Shown: piece by piece, positions 8,464-17,261 of the stretch
Position numbering within the stretch: position 1 is the stretch's first letter
Layout: the number at the start of each line of letters is the position of its first letter
Assembly (NCBI GenBank): GCA_031263105.1
Contig: JAISGJ010000042.1
Coordinates: 1-40,902 of the forward strand
Direction of reading: 5' to 3'
Length of the DNA stretch: 40,902 nucleotides
From: Coriobacteriales bacterium
GTDB lineage: Bacteria; Actinomycetota; Coriobacteriia; Coriobacteriales; UBA8131
The notes under the pieces: generated by a model
The model's database searches: none
The model's input: only the letters and a program-made list of their open reading frames with translations
Told to the model about the DNA's origin: nothing
Position numbers and translations under genes: made by a program

Positions 8464-9423
8464 TCAGCACGCCTCCGCAGGCACCAGCGGCCTGGGCTTC
8501 CCGGCCTCGGCGGGCCCCATGTCGTAGACCCTGCGTATCGTCTCCTCGCCCATGGCCGAAGGGGCGCCGTCGAACACCACGGCGCCGTTGCGCAGGGCGA
8601 TGATGCGGTCGGAGTAGTCGAGCGCGTAGTCCACCTGGTGCAGGTTCACCAGGCAGGCGATGCCGAGCGTGTCGGCGATGGCGCGCAGGTAGCCCATGAT
8701 GACGCGCGAGGACTTGGGGTCGAGGCTTGCCACCGGCTCGTCGCAGAGCACGAGCAGCGGGTCCTGCACCAGGGCGCGTGCGATGCCCACACGCTGCTTC
8801 TGGCCGCCGGAGAGCCGGTCGGTGCGCACGTAGGCGAACTCGACGATGTCCAGCTGCGCCAGGATGTCGAAGGCCTTGGCCTTCTCGGCCTCGGTGTACA
8901 GCCCCACCATGCCCGCGAGCGTGGACTTGTAGCCCAGGCGCCCATGGAGCACGTTCTCTATGGTGGTGAGGCGGTGCACGAGGTTATAGTGCTGGAATAT
9001 CATGCTGATCCTGCGGCGCAGCATCCTCAGCTCGCGTCGGCCGAAGCCTGTGACCTCGCGGCCGTCGAAGACGATGCTGCCGGCGTTGGGCTCTATCATG
9101 CGGTTGATGCACCGCAGGAGCGTGGACTTGCCCGCCCCCGAGGGCCCGATGACGCTGACGAGCTCGCCCCGACGCAAGGTGAGGCTCACCTCGTCGAGTG
9201 CGGGACGCGTCCTCGTGTAGCTCTTGGAGAGCCCCTCGATGCGGAGAAGTTCGGGCGAGACGGCGGGAGCGGCCGTCCCGCCTGCCCCCGCCGCACCTGT
9301 CGCCGCCGCCCCGTCGCCGACCGCCGCGCCTGTCGCGCTCACGCTCACGCTCGCGCCCGCCGCGCCTGCCGCAGCCGCGCCCGCGCCCGCCGCGCCCGAG
9401 CCCGCCAACCCACTGCCTCGCAT
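8464..9423 (-). CDS. phnC: Phosphonate ABC transporter ATP-binding protein PhnC
   Basis: Energises phosphonate uptake through the PhnE pair. Walker A GPSGAGKS (93-100), Q-loop MIFQHYNL, signature LSGGQKQRVGIARAL, Walker B LVLCDEPVASLDP and the H-loop NLHQVDYAL are all intact, and the sequence is close to PhnC throughout. The first 55 residues are an Ala/Gly-rich extension with no counterpart in E. coli PhnC. GTG codons at residues 26 and 28 could be alternative starts, so the extension may be partly untranslated. It follows phnD by 13 nt. Confidence 0.95.
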   Translation of the reverse strand: MRGSGLAGSGAAGAGAAAAGAAGASVSVSATGAAVGDGAAATGAAGAGGTAAPAVSPELLRIEGLSKSYTRTRPALDEVSLTLRRGELVSVIGPSGAGKSTLLRCINRMIEPNAGSIVFDGREVTGFGRRELRMLRRRISMIFQHYNLVHRLTTIENVLHGRLGYKSTLAGMVGLYTEAEKAKAFDILAQLDIVEFAYVRTDRLSGGQKQRVGIARALVQDPLLVLCDEPVASLDPKSSRVIMGYLRAIADTLGIACLVNLHQVDYALDYSDRIIALRNGAVVFDGAPSAMGEETIRRVYDMGPAEAGKPRPLVPAEAC

Positions 9424-9436
9424 GGCAACCTGCCCT

Positions 9437-10642
9437 CTAGCTGCTCAGCCTGCGGATGGGGTCGTACCAGCTGTCGGTCACCGGGAGGAAGCAGGTCGCC
9501 TCGGTCTTCTTGGTATGGATGGCCATGGCCGTCTCGTCGTCGGGGTCCTTGAAGATGCGCGGGTCGTCGGCGACGGCATCCGAGCACATATGCTCGACGA
9601 TGGCGGTGCGGGTCGCCTCGTCGACCGTCTCGGTGTTGAACACATAGGGCGTGTTGAGGACCGGCGTGGACGAGATGATGACGAACTCCCCTCCCCGGAC
9701 GTCCGTGAAGGGGTCCTCGGCATCGTCGCGGACCCGGTAGAGGGCGCCCGGCATGTTCGCCTCGCCCGAGACCAGCTCCAGGTACATATCGACGTCTATG
9801 TCGTCGAAGGCCGCCGCCTGGGCGGCGCCGCTCACCAGATTGACGACCGAGCCCTGATGGGAGTTGCCGAACAGCACCTCGCTGAAGAACTGCCCGCCCT
9901 CGAGCAGCACCTCGTTGCTGTCGAGGCCGAACTCGCCGACGATGACCGAGGAGGGCACCTTGAAGCCCGAGGTGGACGAGGCGGAGACGAAGCTGAAGCT
10001 CTTGTCCCTGAGCGGCTCCAGCGTGAAGCCCGAGCCGCTCTCATAGTTCGCGAGGTCCTCGGGGCGCACGCAGATGCGGCTGTAGTAGCAGGCAAGCTCG
10101 AGCGAGCCGTTGTCGTCGCTGTTGGTCCAGGCCGCCTGCACCGCGCCGTTCTTCTTGTTGGCCTGGATATAGCCCTCGGCGCCCATCTGCGCGATGTCGG
10201 CGCTGCCGTTGGCGATGGACTCGATGGCGACGTTGTAGTCCGTCGTGAGCATGACCTCGACCTCGCGGCCGCAGGCGGCCTTGATGGCGTCCGCGAAGGC
10301 CTCGCGCGATGCGGTCATGTCGGCGGAGGACGCGTCGGGGTAGAACACGAACACGAGCGGTGACGTGTCCGGCGCCGCCGCGCTCGGGGCACCCGTGCCG
10401 CTCCCGCCGCCGGTGCCGGCGCCGCCGCCGCCGGAGGTGCCGCCGGTGCCGCCCGTCGCGCCCGTGCCGCCGCCCCCGCCGCCTGCCGCCGTGCCGCCTG
10501 CCGCCGCAGCGTCGCCCGCGCAGCCCTGCAGCGCCCCCAGCACGCCGAACGCCAGGGCGGACGTGAGCCCGACGACGAACTGCCTGCGGTCGAGCCCGCT
10601 GCCCTGCCTTATCTCCTGCCTGATATCGTTGCGAGAATCCAA
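9437..10642 (-). CDS. phnD: Phosphonate-binding lipoprotein PhnD
   Basis: Extracytoplasmic substrate-binding protein of the phosphonate importer. A twin-arginine-like start (DRRQFVV, R19-R20) precedes a hydrophobic stretch and a lipobox ending at C41 (LQGC), so it is probably exported and lipid-anchored. A Gly/Thr-rich linker spans about residues 44-90. The PhnD domain follows, with FVFYPDASS, GSADIAQMGAEGYI and a C-terminal DSWYDPIRRL. The start codon appears to be TTG, supported by GGAGGAA a few bases upstream; no ATG exists before the signal sequence. It is the first gene of the operon, so the operon promoter should lie in 10643-10815. I see no convincing -35/-10 pair there. Confidence 0.93.
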   Translation of the reverse strand: MDSRNDIRQEIRQGSGLDRRQFVVGLTSALAFGVLGALQGCAGDAAAAGGTAAGGGGGGTGATGGTGGTSGGGGAGTGGGSGTGAPSAAAPDTSPLVFVFYPDASSADMTASREAFADAIKAACGREVEVMLTTDYNVAIESIANGSADIAQMGAEGYIQANKKNGAVQAAWTNSDDNGSLELACYYSRICVRPEDLANYESGSGFTLEPLRDKSFSFVSASSTSGFKVPSSVIVGEFGLDSNEVLLEGGQFFSEVLFGNSHQGSVVNLVSGAAQAAAFDDIDVDMYLELVSGEANMPGALYRVRDDAEDPFTDVRGGEFVIISSTPVLNTPYVFNTETVDEATRTAIVEHMCSDAVADDPRIFKDPDDETAMAIHTKKTEATCFLPVTDSWYDPIRRLSS

Positions 10643-10814
10643 GGTTCCTCCCTTGTCCTGTGGCGACGCGCACCGCGCGCCCTGTCTGCCATTCTCCTGT
10701 CGGATGACCGCAACAAACGATACGGAGCCTCTGTACAGGAAAGGTCAGAGGAAGGAAAAATATAGATAAAATCAGGCTTCACGGAGCGACGGGGGCGGGG
10801 CATACCAGGGAAAC

Positions 10815-10904
10815 GGGACGTCGAGGACGCCGTCCCCTACGGATGCGGCCATGCCGCCACATCTCCCCTGCCACACCTGTAGGGGACGGCATCCTCGACG
10901 TCCC
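10815..10904. repeat. Long inverted repeat between phnD and the flavoprotein gene
   Basis: Arms 10815-10840 and 10879-10904 are 26 bp each with a single mismatch, separated by 38 bp. The arm contains ggggacggc next to cctcgacgtccc. RNA from either strand could fold into a strong stem. It probably ends transcription after the flavoprotein gene or is a dispersed repeat; there is no T-tract beside it. Confidence 0.85.
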
Positions 10905-10931
10905 GCCCCAGTTTGCCCCGATGCCTGGCAC

Positions 10932-10966
10932 GGGGGGGGGGGGGGGGGGGCACGTCCCCCCCCCCC
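10932..10966. repeat. G19 tract facing a C11 tract (hairpin)
   Basis: Nineteen G at 10932-10950, then cacgt, then eleven C at 10956-10966. It lies 12 bp past the flavoprotein stop codon. On either strand the two runs can pair into an 11 bp G:C stem. Tract length may vary between cells or be misassembled. Confidence 0.85.
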
Positions 10967-10977
10967 AACCCTTGAGG

Positions 10978-12858
10978 TCACATGCCCCCAGCAGCGCTTC
11001 TTCCTGCGGTATAGCCGTAGTACATGCAGATTGAAGAAGCCACGCCGCCGCAGGGAATCGGATACTGGACGCAGAAACGGTCGCCCTGGGTGTTGCCTGC
11101 CACATACAGCCCCTTGATGACCTCGCCGGTCTCACGGTCAAAGGTGTGGCCGTGCTCATCGGAGGACAGTCCGCCCAGATTGACCAAGTTCGAGGCCGGA
11201 ACGAAGTAGGTGGCGAAGAAGGGCCCGTTTGCATCGTCAAAGGTCGTAAGCATGGTGGGCGGCTTGTTGAAGTCGTCATCTTCACCGGCCTTGCAGAGTT
11301 CCTGGTAACGCGCGATGGAGGCTTTGGCGGTGTCTTTGTCTATGCCCACCCAGTTGGGGTCGCCTTCCTTGTACAGGTTGTCCAGCAGCTCGTCGATGGT
11401 CTCGCCCCTGACAATCCAACCACCCTCGATGCCGGAATCGAAGCCGTCCACGCCGGGAACGGTGACCTCGTTGATGCCGCCGTGGGTCGGCGGGAAGCTG
11501 GGCACGCATTCTGCCCAGTTTGCATCCCACAGCATATAGCACTTCATGCCGGGCTGTGCCTCAAGCTGGTTCTCGGTCTGCTGGCCGGGAGTGTTCTCGT
11601 TCATGAAGCGCTTGCCCAACGTGTTCAGGCGCAGGTAGGGAGCAATGCCCATCGACTGCGACGGAACATCGCCGCCACCCATGAAGCCCAGCATGTTGCC
11701 CATGTGATGAATCATCGGGGCATGGTGCTGCTGAATCTTTGCACCCACCCAGTCACCGATTTTCAGGTGGTCGCCATAGAACACGGGGGTGCCGTCGGGG
11801 TCGCTGAAATCACCCATTTGCTGGATGCCGTTCTTGTAGACGTCCGGCAGAAAATACGCCTCCATGTCCTTGTTGCTCCGATAGTCGCCCGTACAGAGGA
11901 TGACGCCCTTGGAGGCGTTGACCTTCTTGTACGCGCCCGTCTCATAGTTATATATATAGCCGCCGGCCACGCGGTCGCCTTCTTTGAAAACGCACTCCAA
12001 ACGAGAGAGGAAGAAGCCCTGTGCGCCGTAGTCCTGTTCTGCCTTGGTCACGCAGGCCTCGTTGAAAGACAGTTGGTCGCACCGAAAGCTTGAAATGAAG
12101 TCGGGGTAGCCGCCTTCAGCGATGACCTTCATGGCATCGTAGCCGGGCGGCTCGGGGAGGAAGTTGGGTGCGAACCATCCCTTGGCCTCGGGGTCGCCCA
12201 TCAACGCCTGGCCGTCGGCCTGGGTCGGGGCAATGGTCAATTCCCCACCCAGGTCCTGATACGGCTGGATATACCAGCTGAACACCTCGTCGTGGTTCCA
12301 CGCCCATTCCCTCCAGATTGCCTGGCTGGGAAAGCCTGAGCCCTCAAGCAGCATACGCTCGATGATGACGTTGGGGTCGTATTTGTTCACACGGTCCCAA
12401 TTGGCCTGTATCGACCTGTCGCTCCTGCCAAGGATGAATATCTCGCCCGAAGAAGACGAGACGGCTGCCTGCTTGTCACAGTAGATGACCTTCGCACCGC
12501 TTTCGGCCGCTGCCAGAATCGCACAGCAACCGGAAATGCCGGTGCCGGCCACAAGGACGTCACAGTCGAGGGTCTCCTCGACATCCTCGTCGGCGACGGT
12601 CGGCGGGGCGGTGGACCAGGGATAGGGCTGATTGCCGCTGCCGATGCCGCTGGCATTGGCGGTCTCGGGCGCTCCACCGGTCGCGGCCCCGGTCGCGGGT
12701 GTGCCTCCGGCCTCGGGTTCACCGGTATCGCCGCTGCCGCCGCCCTCGTCGGCGTTGGGCGCACAGCCGACAACCGCCCCAGCGACGCCTGCTGCCGCCA
12801 GTAGTCCCGCTCCTGTCAAAAACGTGCGTCTGTCGAGTCCGTGCTCTCTGTCGCTCAT
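10978..12858 (-). CDS. Tat-exported FAD-dependent fumarate-reductase-like flavoprotein
   Basis: A 626 aa flavoprotein of the fumarate/urocanate reductase family. The N-terminus has a twin-arginine motif (DRRTFLTG, R10-R11), an Ala-rich hydrophobic stretch and a lipobox-like VVGC at C32, then a Gly/Ala/Thr-rich linker to about residue 90. The FAD site is VLVAGTGISG (dinucleotide Gly at 105-110), and the C-terminal FAD segment reads GLYVAGNTQGDRF followed by PCGGVASS. No heme CxxCH or FMN-binding domain is present and no cytochrome partner gene is adjacent, so its electron donor must be elsewhere. It is divergent from a membrane LuxR regulator, an arrangement common for such reductases in Eggerthellaceae. 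The substrate cannot be read from sequence. Codon choice is less GC-extreme than in the neighbouring phn genes, which hints at separate acquisition. Confidence 0.9.
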   Translation of the reverse strand: MSDREHGLDRRTFLTGAGLLAAAGVAGAVVGCAPNADEGGGSGDTGEPEAGGTPATGAATGGAPETANASGIGSGNQPYPWSTAPPTVADEDVEETLDCDVLVAGTGISGCCAILAAAESGAKVIYCDKQAAVSSSSGEIFILGRSDRSIQANWDRVNKYDPNVIIERMLLEGSGFPSQAIWREWAWNHDEVFSWYIQPYQDLGGELTIAPTQADGQALMGDPEAKGWFAPNFLPEPPGYDAMKVIAEGGYPDFISSFRCDQLSFNEACVTKAEQDYGAQGFFLSRLECVFKEGDRVAGGYIYNYETGAYKKVNASKGVILCTGDYRSNKDMEAYFLPDVYKNGIQQMGDFSDPDGTPVFYGDHLKIGDWVGAKIQQHHAPMIHHMGNMLGFMGGGDVPSQSMGIAPYLRLNTLGKRFMNENTPGQQTENQLEAQPGMKCYMLWDANWAECVPSFPPTHGGINEVTVPGVDGFDSGIEGGWIVRGETIDELLDNLYKEGDPNWVGIDKDTAKASIARYQELCKAGEDDDFNKPPTMLTTFDDANGPFFATYFVPASNLVNLGGLSSDEHGHTFDRETGEVIKGLYVAGNTQGDRFCVQYPIPCGGVASSICMYYGYTAGRSAAGGM

Positions 12859-12898
12859 CTGAATCCTTTCTCGTGCCTATTCGAGTACTTCAGTGAAC

Positions 12899-12947
12899 TT
12901 CACCGGAATCGGTGAACCCCACCAGAACGTCTCGTACTTTAGGTACG
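12899..12947. promoter_or_regulatory. Candidate operator pair in divergent flavoprotein/luxR region
   Basis: Two inverted repeats lie in the 150-285 bp between the divergent genes. ttcaccg-gaat-cggtgaa spans 12899-12916, and cgtac-tttag-gtacg spans 12933-12947. Both are plausible sites for the adjacent LuxR-type HTH. The function is inferred from position and symmetry only. Confidence 0.5.
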
Positions 12948-13008
12948 GGCGCTCCCGATACCTATCAATGACCGTGGGTATTCCCAAAAGATTTGTCCCC
13001 CAAATCAG

Positions 13009-14592
13009 GTGGTTTTACAATCGGCTCAAACGAACTGCGGATTCGGGTGGCGCGCATGCAGCGCAACCGAGCAAAATGAGCTACCATGGTCGAATCGAGG
13101 AGAATCAAGCGGACAACAACTGAGGAAGGAACGGCTGTTTCTTTTGAGCGGCAATCTCGGGGGAAACCGACAAAACCTGCCGGGCGCTGTGAGCGTTGCC
13201 AGTCTGGGGGCTTACGCTGCACTGCTTCTGTTCCTTGTTGACGGCGCAGAGCAGTTCTCGGCCCTGGTGGCTGACGGCATCGATATCGTATACCTTTTCG
13301 TAGCGGGGCTTTGTGCAATCATGTGCTGCGGACTGGTCTTTGTGGTGCAAGGCTCGCTGTCTGCGACCACGTCATACCGTTACCTTGGCAGCAAGGCGGG
13401 AGCTGTCACTGCCTTTGGGTACGTGTCTTGTCTCCTTGCGAGCCATGTGCCCTCCCCCGCTGCACTTTGCGTTGCGCTCAGCGTTCTGTTCGGATACGGA
13501 CTGGCATTGCTCGGTCTGAGCAAAGGCCTGGTTCTGTGCAGCCTGCAACGGCACACACGCTGGCGCTATGCGGCCACCTCCGGTCTGATTGCGAGTGCGG
13601 TCAAACTGCTTTTGGGCGTCATGCCCTCCCCTGCGCTCGGTGTCTGTGTGGGAATCCTCATAGTTCTTGCATCGCTTGCGCCGAAAACCATAGAACTGTG
13701 CAAAGACCCTGATGCCGCAAGCGACCTCTCGGCCTTGGATGTCGCCAAGGGCGTTGCGAGCAGGAACTGGATTTTCTTGCTTGGATTACTGCTGAGCATA
13801 GCCATCGGAGCATGGGTCTGGAACGACGTCAACACCAACGAAACGGCTCTCTTCACACTGAACCCCAGCGCTCGGTCAGGGGTTTCTGTGGGGTCGTTTC
13901 TTGCCGCGCTCCTGTTGGTCTTTCTCGTCAGCGACAGGTCACTGAAACGACTTGACACCCTGATGCCGGTTTTCCCCGTTACGTGCATAGCCATGAATGT
14001 GCTCAATTGGTTTCTCAGCGTCTGGCAGGACGGGCTGAGCATAGGCGGCGGCTTCGAATCATCTGCGGGGGCGTTTCTTGGGAGCATACTGATTGGATTC
14101 CCCATCACGCTTCTTTTTATCGTGTTCGTCACACGTCTGGCGGACAAGCCGAACAACGACAGCCTTTCCCCTGCCTTCACATACGGCCTGTTCACTTTGC
14201 TCACCGCAGCGTTCTTCCTGCTCTATACCATGCTTCAATCGGTGATGGCATTTGAAACCAGCAGGGTCGTCGATATGTCGCTGAAAGTCACCTACCTGGT
14301 CATCGCGGTAATCCACATGACCGTGCTCACCCAACGAAAGGCCCAGACAGCAGAACCGCTGTCAGAGCTGAGAATCGAAGAGGCCGCCAAGCGATTCTTG
14401 CTGTCCAAGCGCGAGACCGAGATAGTGCAGCTGCTGATGCAGGGGAGAAGCGTGCCCTTCATTGCGGAAACCCAGTTCGTCTCCCAAAACACGGTCAGGA
14501 CCCACGTTAAGCGGATTTACACAAAAACCGGCGCCCACAGCCGCGACGAGCTCCTTGACATCATGTACGACCTGGGCGAAAACTCAGCCTAG
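13009..14592 (+). CDS. Membrane-anchored LuxR-family transcriptional regulator
   Basis: About twelve hydrophobic segments fill the first three quarters (from VASLGAYAALLLFLV to YLVIAVIHMTVL). A C-terminal LuxR-type HTH follows (LSKRETEIVQLLMQGRS, then NTVRTHVKRIYTKTG). This architecture is widespread in Eggerthellaceae, typically beside a flavoprotein reductase gene, and suggests that the membrane part senses the substrate. The longest frame starts at GTG 13009. Its first 44 residues do not look like protein, and a GAGGAAGG at 13122-13129 points to a later start, perhaps TTG at 13144 just before the first helix. The TAG stop at 14590-14592 coincides with the edge of an inserted repeat element, so the original C-terminus may have been slightly different. 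Confidence 0.88.
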   Translation: MVLQSAQTNCGFGWRACSATEQNELPWSNRGESSGQQLRKERLFLLSGNLGGNRQNLPGAVSVASLGAYAALLLFLVDGAEQFSALVADGIDIVYLFVAGLCAIMCCGLVFVVQGSLSATTSYRYLGSKAGAVTAFGYVSCLLASHVPSPAALCVALSVLFGYGLALLGLSKGLVLCSLQRHTRWRYAATSGLIASAVKLLLGVMPSPALGVCVGILIVLASLAPKTIELCKDPDAASDLSALDVAKGVASRNWIFLLGLLLSIAIGAWVWNDVNTNETALFTLNPSARSGVSVGSFLAALLLVFLVSDRSLKRLDTLMPVFPVTCIAMNVLNWFLSVWQDGLSIGGGFESSAGAFLGSILIGFPITLLFIVFVTRLADKPNNDSLSPAFTYGLFTLLTAAFFLLYTMLQSVMAFETSRVVDMSLKVTYLVIAVIHMTVLTQRKAQTAEPLSELRIEEAAKRFLLSKRETEIVQLLMQGRSVPFIAETQFVSQNTVRTHVKRIYTKTGAHSRDELLDIMYDLGENSA

Positions 14593-14812
14593 GGAAGTGC
14601 CGATTAATTGCTTGCCCGCCAGATTGCGCCTGACTTGCCCCAGGTCTGTTCGGGAGCGCAGCGCCACTACTTGCGGTAATGGCGCTGTGCTCACGGGCAG
14701 AGCTGGGGCAAGTCAGGCGTGAGATGGAAAACAGTCCAGTGGACTGTTTTCGGGCGAAGCTGCGAAGCAGCGCGTGAGCCCCCGTAGCGCAATGAATAAA
14801 TCGGCGCTTCCC
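14592..14812. mobile_element. MITE-like element, 221 bp, flanked by TA
   Basis: The ends are imperfect inverted repeats of about 18 bp (gggaagtgccgatt at the left, aatcggcgcttccc at the right), each preceded or followed by TA. Inside are a perfect 16 bp inverted repeat (14627-14642 with 14704-14719) and a hairpin with 11 bp arms at 14727-14751. There is no coding capacity. TA flanks suggest mobilisation by an IS630/Tc1-type transposase, which is absent from the window. Confidence 0.75.
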
Positions 14813-14817
14813 TAGCG

Positions 14818-15129
14818 TCAGAGGCGGCTTTTCTTGCCGAACAGGTAGTCGTGTGATCCTGTGATGACGAAGGATACCTGGCCTATCTCTCTGTCAACCA
14901 CATAGCCGAGCAGCCAATCGACCCTTTCGTCGATGTGGCACTCGCGCCGGCCCTTCTTGTCGCCCGTCAACTGATGGTCCTTGAACTTGGCTTCAAGGAT
15001 TGCGCGAGCCTCGTCGGTGTCCTCCATGACAAGGGACAGGACATGCTTCAGCTTGTCCATATCCCGATGCTTCTTCTGCTGGGTCTTGATGTCGCGGTTG
15101 AAGCCGGCCTCGTATTTCGCCTCCAGCAT
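14818..15129 (-). CDS. yafQ: YafQ-family type II toxin (mRNA interferase)
   Basis: A 103 aa RelE/ParE-fold ribosome-dependent mRNase. Residues matching the YafQ catalytic set are H52 (FKDHQLTG), H65 (ECHI), D71-W72 (VDWLLGY) and H93 (TGSHDYLF), so the toxin looks intact. Its ATG shares one base with the stop of the upstream antitoxin gene (TGATG), the usual coupled arrangement. The gene ends 6 bp from the MITE-like element. Confidence 0.92.
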   Translation of the reverse strand: MLEAKYEAGFNRDIKTQQKKHRDMDKLKHVLSLVMEDTDEARAILEAKFKDHQLTGDKKGRRECHIDERVDWLLGYVVDREIGQVSFVITGSHDYLFGKKSRL

Positions 15130-15398
15130 CAGATGCCCAAGGCATCGAAAAGGGCATCGGGCGACGGGTGTCCCGCAGTGCCGTCCCGCACGTGCCCCTC
15201 GGCCTCGAGGAAGCGCGCCTCCGTCTCGGGTGCAAGCCGCTCAGCAGGGTATTCCACCTTGAACGGCAGGCCGTTGTGCAGGATTATCTGAGAGTAGAAC
15301 GCACGGGTCGCCGAGGATATGTCAAGGCCAAGGCCGCCGAGAATGCCGACCACTTGGCCCTTCACATTGTCATCGACTCGTATGGTCACAGAATCCAC
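15129..15398 (-). CDS. dinJ: DinJ/RelB-family antitoxin
   Basis: An 89 aa antitoxin for the adjacent YafQ. It opens with a ribbon-helix-helix segment (DSVTIRVDDNVK, then GLDISSATRAFYSQI), followed by LPFKVEYP, the part that contacts the toxin in DinJ. The start is GTG at 15398, chosen because GGAG lies 5 nt upstream and the family begins there; a longer frame upstream would run through the promoter. Antitoxin-first order and RHH autoregulation are typical. Confidence 0.9.
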   Translation of the reverse strand: MDSVTIRVDDNVKGQVVGILGGLGLDISSATRAFYSQIILHNGLPFKVEYPAERLAPETEARFLEAEGHVRDGTAGHPSPDALFDALGI

Positions 15399-15428
15399 TA
15401 TGCTCCAATCGCCGAAGATATGTAAGAC

Positions 15429-15434
15429 ATTATA
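15429..15434 (-). promoter_or_regulatory. Probable -10 element (TATAAT) of dinJ-yafQ
   Basis: On the minus strand a consensus TATAAT lies about 30 nt upstream of the GTG of dinJ, within an AT-rich patch. No good -35 hexamer is visible at 17 bp. Confidence 0.55.
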
Positions 15435-15481
15435 TAACAAACTGCTTACTAGTTGGAATAGGCCAGCAGACAAGACAAAAG

Positions 15482-15501
15482 GGGACAGACGTACCGTCCC
15501 C
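15482..15501. repeat. Dispersed ggggac...gtcccc repeat
   Basis: ggggacagacgtaccgtccc plus flanking c forms a short inverted repeat and shares gtaccgtcccc with the tandem array at 27-80. It lies between dinJ and the end of the acyl-CoA synthetase gene. Confidence 0.55.
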
Positions 15502-15532
15502 TCTGTCACCGCTGCCGCGCCCCGCGCTCACC

Positions 15533-17251
15533 CTACGCCGTCTCGGCTTGCTTGCGCTCTTCGACGAGCTCGGCGGCGGTCTCGCGGAGCTTGAACTTCT
15601 GCACCTTCTTGCTCGTCGTTTCGGGGTACTCGTCGACGAAGAAGACGTACTTGGGCACCTTGAAGCGCGCCATGTGCTTGACGGTGTGCTCGCGTATCCC
15701 CTGCTCGCTGAGTTCGAAGCCCTCGCGCTGTTTGATGAAGGCGACGACTATCTCCCCATAATGCTCGTCGGGGGCCCCGACGACCTGGGCGTCGAGCACG
15801 CCCGGAACCGTGAGCAGGAAGTTCTCGACCTCGAGCGGGTAGATGTTCTCGCCGCCCCGGATGATCATGTCCTTGATGCGGCCGGTCACCTTGTAGTAGC
15901 CGTCCTCGTCGAAGCTGCCGAGGTCGCCCGAGTGCAGGAAGCCGTCCCCGTCTATCGCACGGGCCGTCTCCTCGGGCATCTTGTAGTAGCCCTTCATGAC
16001 GTTGTAGCCCTTGCAGCACAGCTCGCCCACCTCGCCGGGGCCGCAGACGTGACCGTCGGCAGGGTCGATGACGCGCACCTCGACCGGCTCGTGGGGCCTG
16101 CCTATCGTGTAGAGGCGGTGCTCCATGCTGTCGTCCCAGGAGGTCTGGATGAACACCGGGGAGGTCTCGGTGAGGCCGTAGCAGTTGGTGATCTGCGTCA
16201 TGCCCATGCGCTCGATGGCCTCGCGGATGACCTCCGGCGGCACGGCGGCGCCTGCTATGATGCCCGTGCGCAGCGAGCTCAGGTCGAACTCCTCGAACAT
16301 CGGATGGTTGAGCTCGGCTATGTACATCGTCGGGACCCCGTAGACGGCGGTCGCGCGCTCCTTGTGGACGGCCTGCAGCACCTGGAGCGCGTCGAACTCC
16401 TCGACCACCACCATCGTCGAGCGGTGCGTGAGCACGGCCATGACGCCGAGCACGCAGCCGAAGCAGTGGAAGAAGGGCACGGGGAGGCAGACGCGGTCGT
16501 CCGTGGCGAGGCGTTCGCGCTCGCCGATGTAGAAGCCGTTGTTGAGGATGTTGCGGTGCGTGAGCATGACGCCTTTGGGGAAGCCCGTCGTGCCGCTCGT
16601 GTACTGCATGTTCACGGGGTCGGTGTTCGTGAAGGCCGTGCACGCCTCTGCCAGCCTCTCGTCGTCGATGTGCTGGCCGAGCAGGATGAGCTCGGGAACC
16701 GAGTAGAACCCGCGATGCTTCTCCGGCCCCATGTACACGAGGTTCTTGAGGTGAGGGTACTCCGTGGCGGAAAGGCGCCCGCGCTCGCTCGTGAGGGCCT
16801 CGGGGACAAGGTCGCGGATTATCTTGAGATAGTCCACGTCACGCCACGCGTCGATGATGCACAGCGTCGTCATGTCGCTCTGCTTGAGCACGTAGTCGAG
16901 CTCGTGGCTCTTGTAGGCGGGGTTCATGGTCACGAGCACGATGCCGACCTTGGCGGTCGCGAACATGAAGGTCAGCCAGTCCGGGATGTTGCGCGCCCAG
17001 ACGCCGAGGTGGTCCCCCGGCTCCATCCCGATGGCGAGCAGGCCCTTGGCGAGGTTGTCGGTGCGCTCGTCGAAGTCGCGGTAGGTCCAGCGCAGGTCGC
17101 GGTCGGGGTAGACGATGAACTCGTGGTCGGGGCCTTGGGCGACCTGGGCGCGGAAGTACTCGCCGATGGTCAGCTCCGTGTGGAGCGGCGGGGCGGCGGC
17201 GTGCGGCGGCGTGGCGGCGGCGGCCGCAGCGGCGGCGGTTTCGCTTGTCAT
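15533..17251 (-). CDS. Acyl-CoA synthetase (AMP-binding, ANL superfamily)
   Basis: A 572 aa adenylate-forming enzyme that activates a carboxylic acid to its CoA thioester through an acyl-AMP. The P-loop-like motif [18 protein letters not shown] lies at about 217-234. Also visible are CYGLTETSP (adenine-binding region), [14 protein letters not shown], the hinge [16 protein letters not shown], and the C-terminal lysine region [14 protein letters not shown]. This resembles medium/long-chain ligases and CaiC/FadK types; the substrate is unknown. An Ala-rich leader (residues 5-22) precedes the domain. ATG 17251 follows the upstream regulator by 10 nt, so the two genes form an operon. Any longer frame upstream is a shadow of the regulator. 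Confidence 0.93.
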   Translation of the reverse strand: MTSETAAAAAAAATPPHAAAPPLHTELTIGEYFRAQVAQGPDHEFIVYPDRDLRWTYRDFDERTDNLAKGLLAIGMEPGDHLGVWARNIPDWLTFMFATAKVGIVLVTMNPAYKSHELDYVLKQSDMTTLCIIDAWRDVDYLKIIRDLVPEALTSERGRLSATEYPHLKNLVYMGPEKHRGFYSVPELILLGQHIDDERLAEACTAFTNTDPVNMQYTSGTTGFPKGVMLTHRNILNNGFYIGERERLATDDRVCLPVPFFHCFGCVLGVMAVLTHRSTMVVVEEFDALQVLQAVHKERATAVYGVPTMYIAELNHPMFEEFDLSSLRTGIIAGAAVPPEVIREAIERMGMTQITNCYGLTETSPVFIQTSWDDSMEHRLYTIGRPHEPVEVRVIDPADGHVCGPGEVGELCCKGYNVMKGYYKMPEETARAIDGDGFLHSGDLGSFDEDGYYKVTGRIKDMIIRGGENIYPLEVENFLLTVPGVLDAQVVGAPDEHYGEIVVAFIKQREGFELSEQGIREHTVKHMARFKVPKYVFFVDEYPETTSKKVQKFKLRETAAELVEERKQAETA

Positions 17252-17261
17252 GGCAGCCACC

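Noticed and set aside
11146-12093. 315-codon plus-strand frame opposite the flavoprotein
   Set aside because: Antisense shadow; the minus strand carries FAD motifs and a Tat signal.
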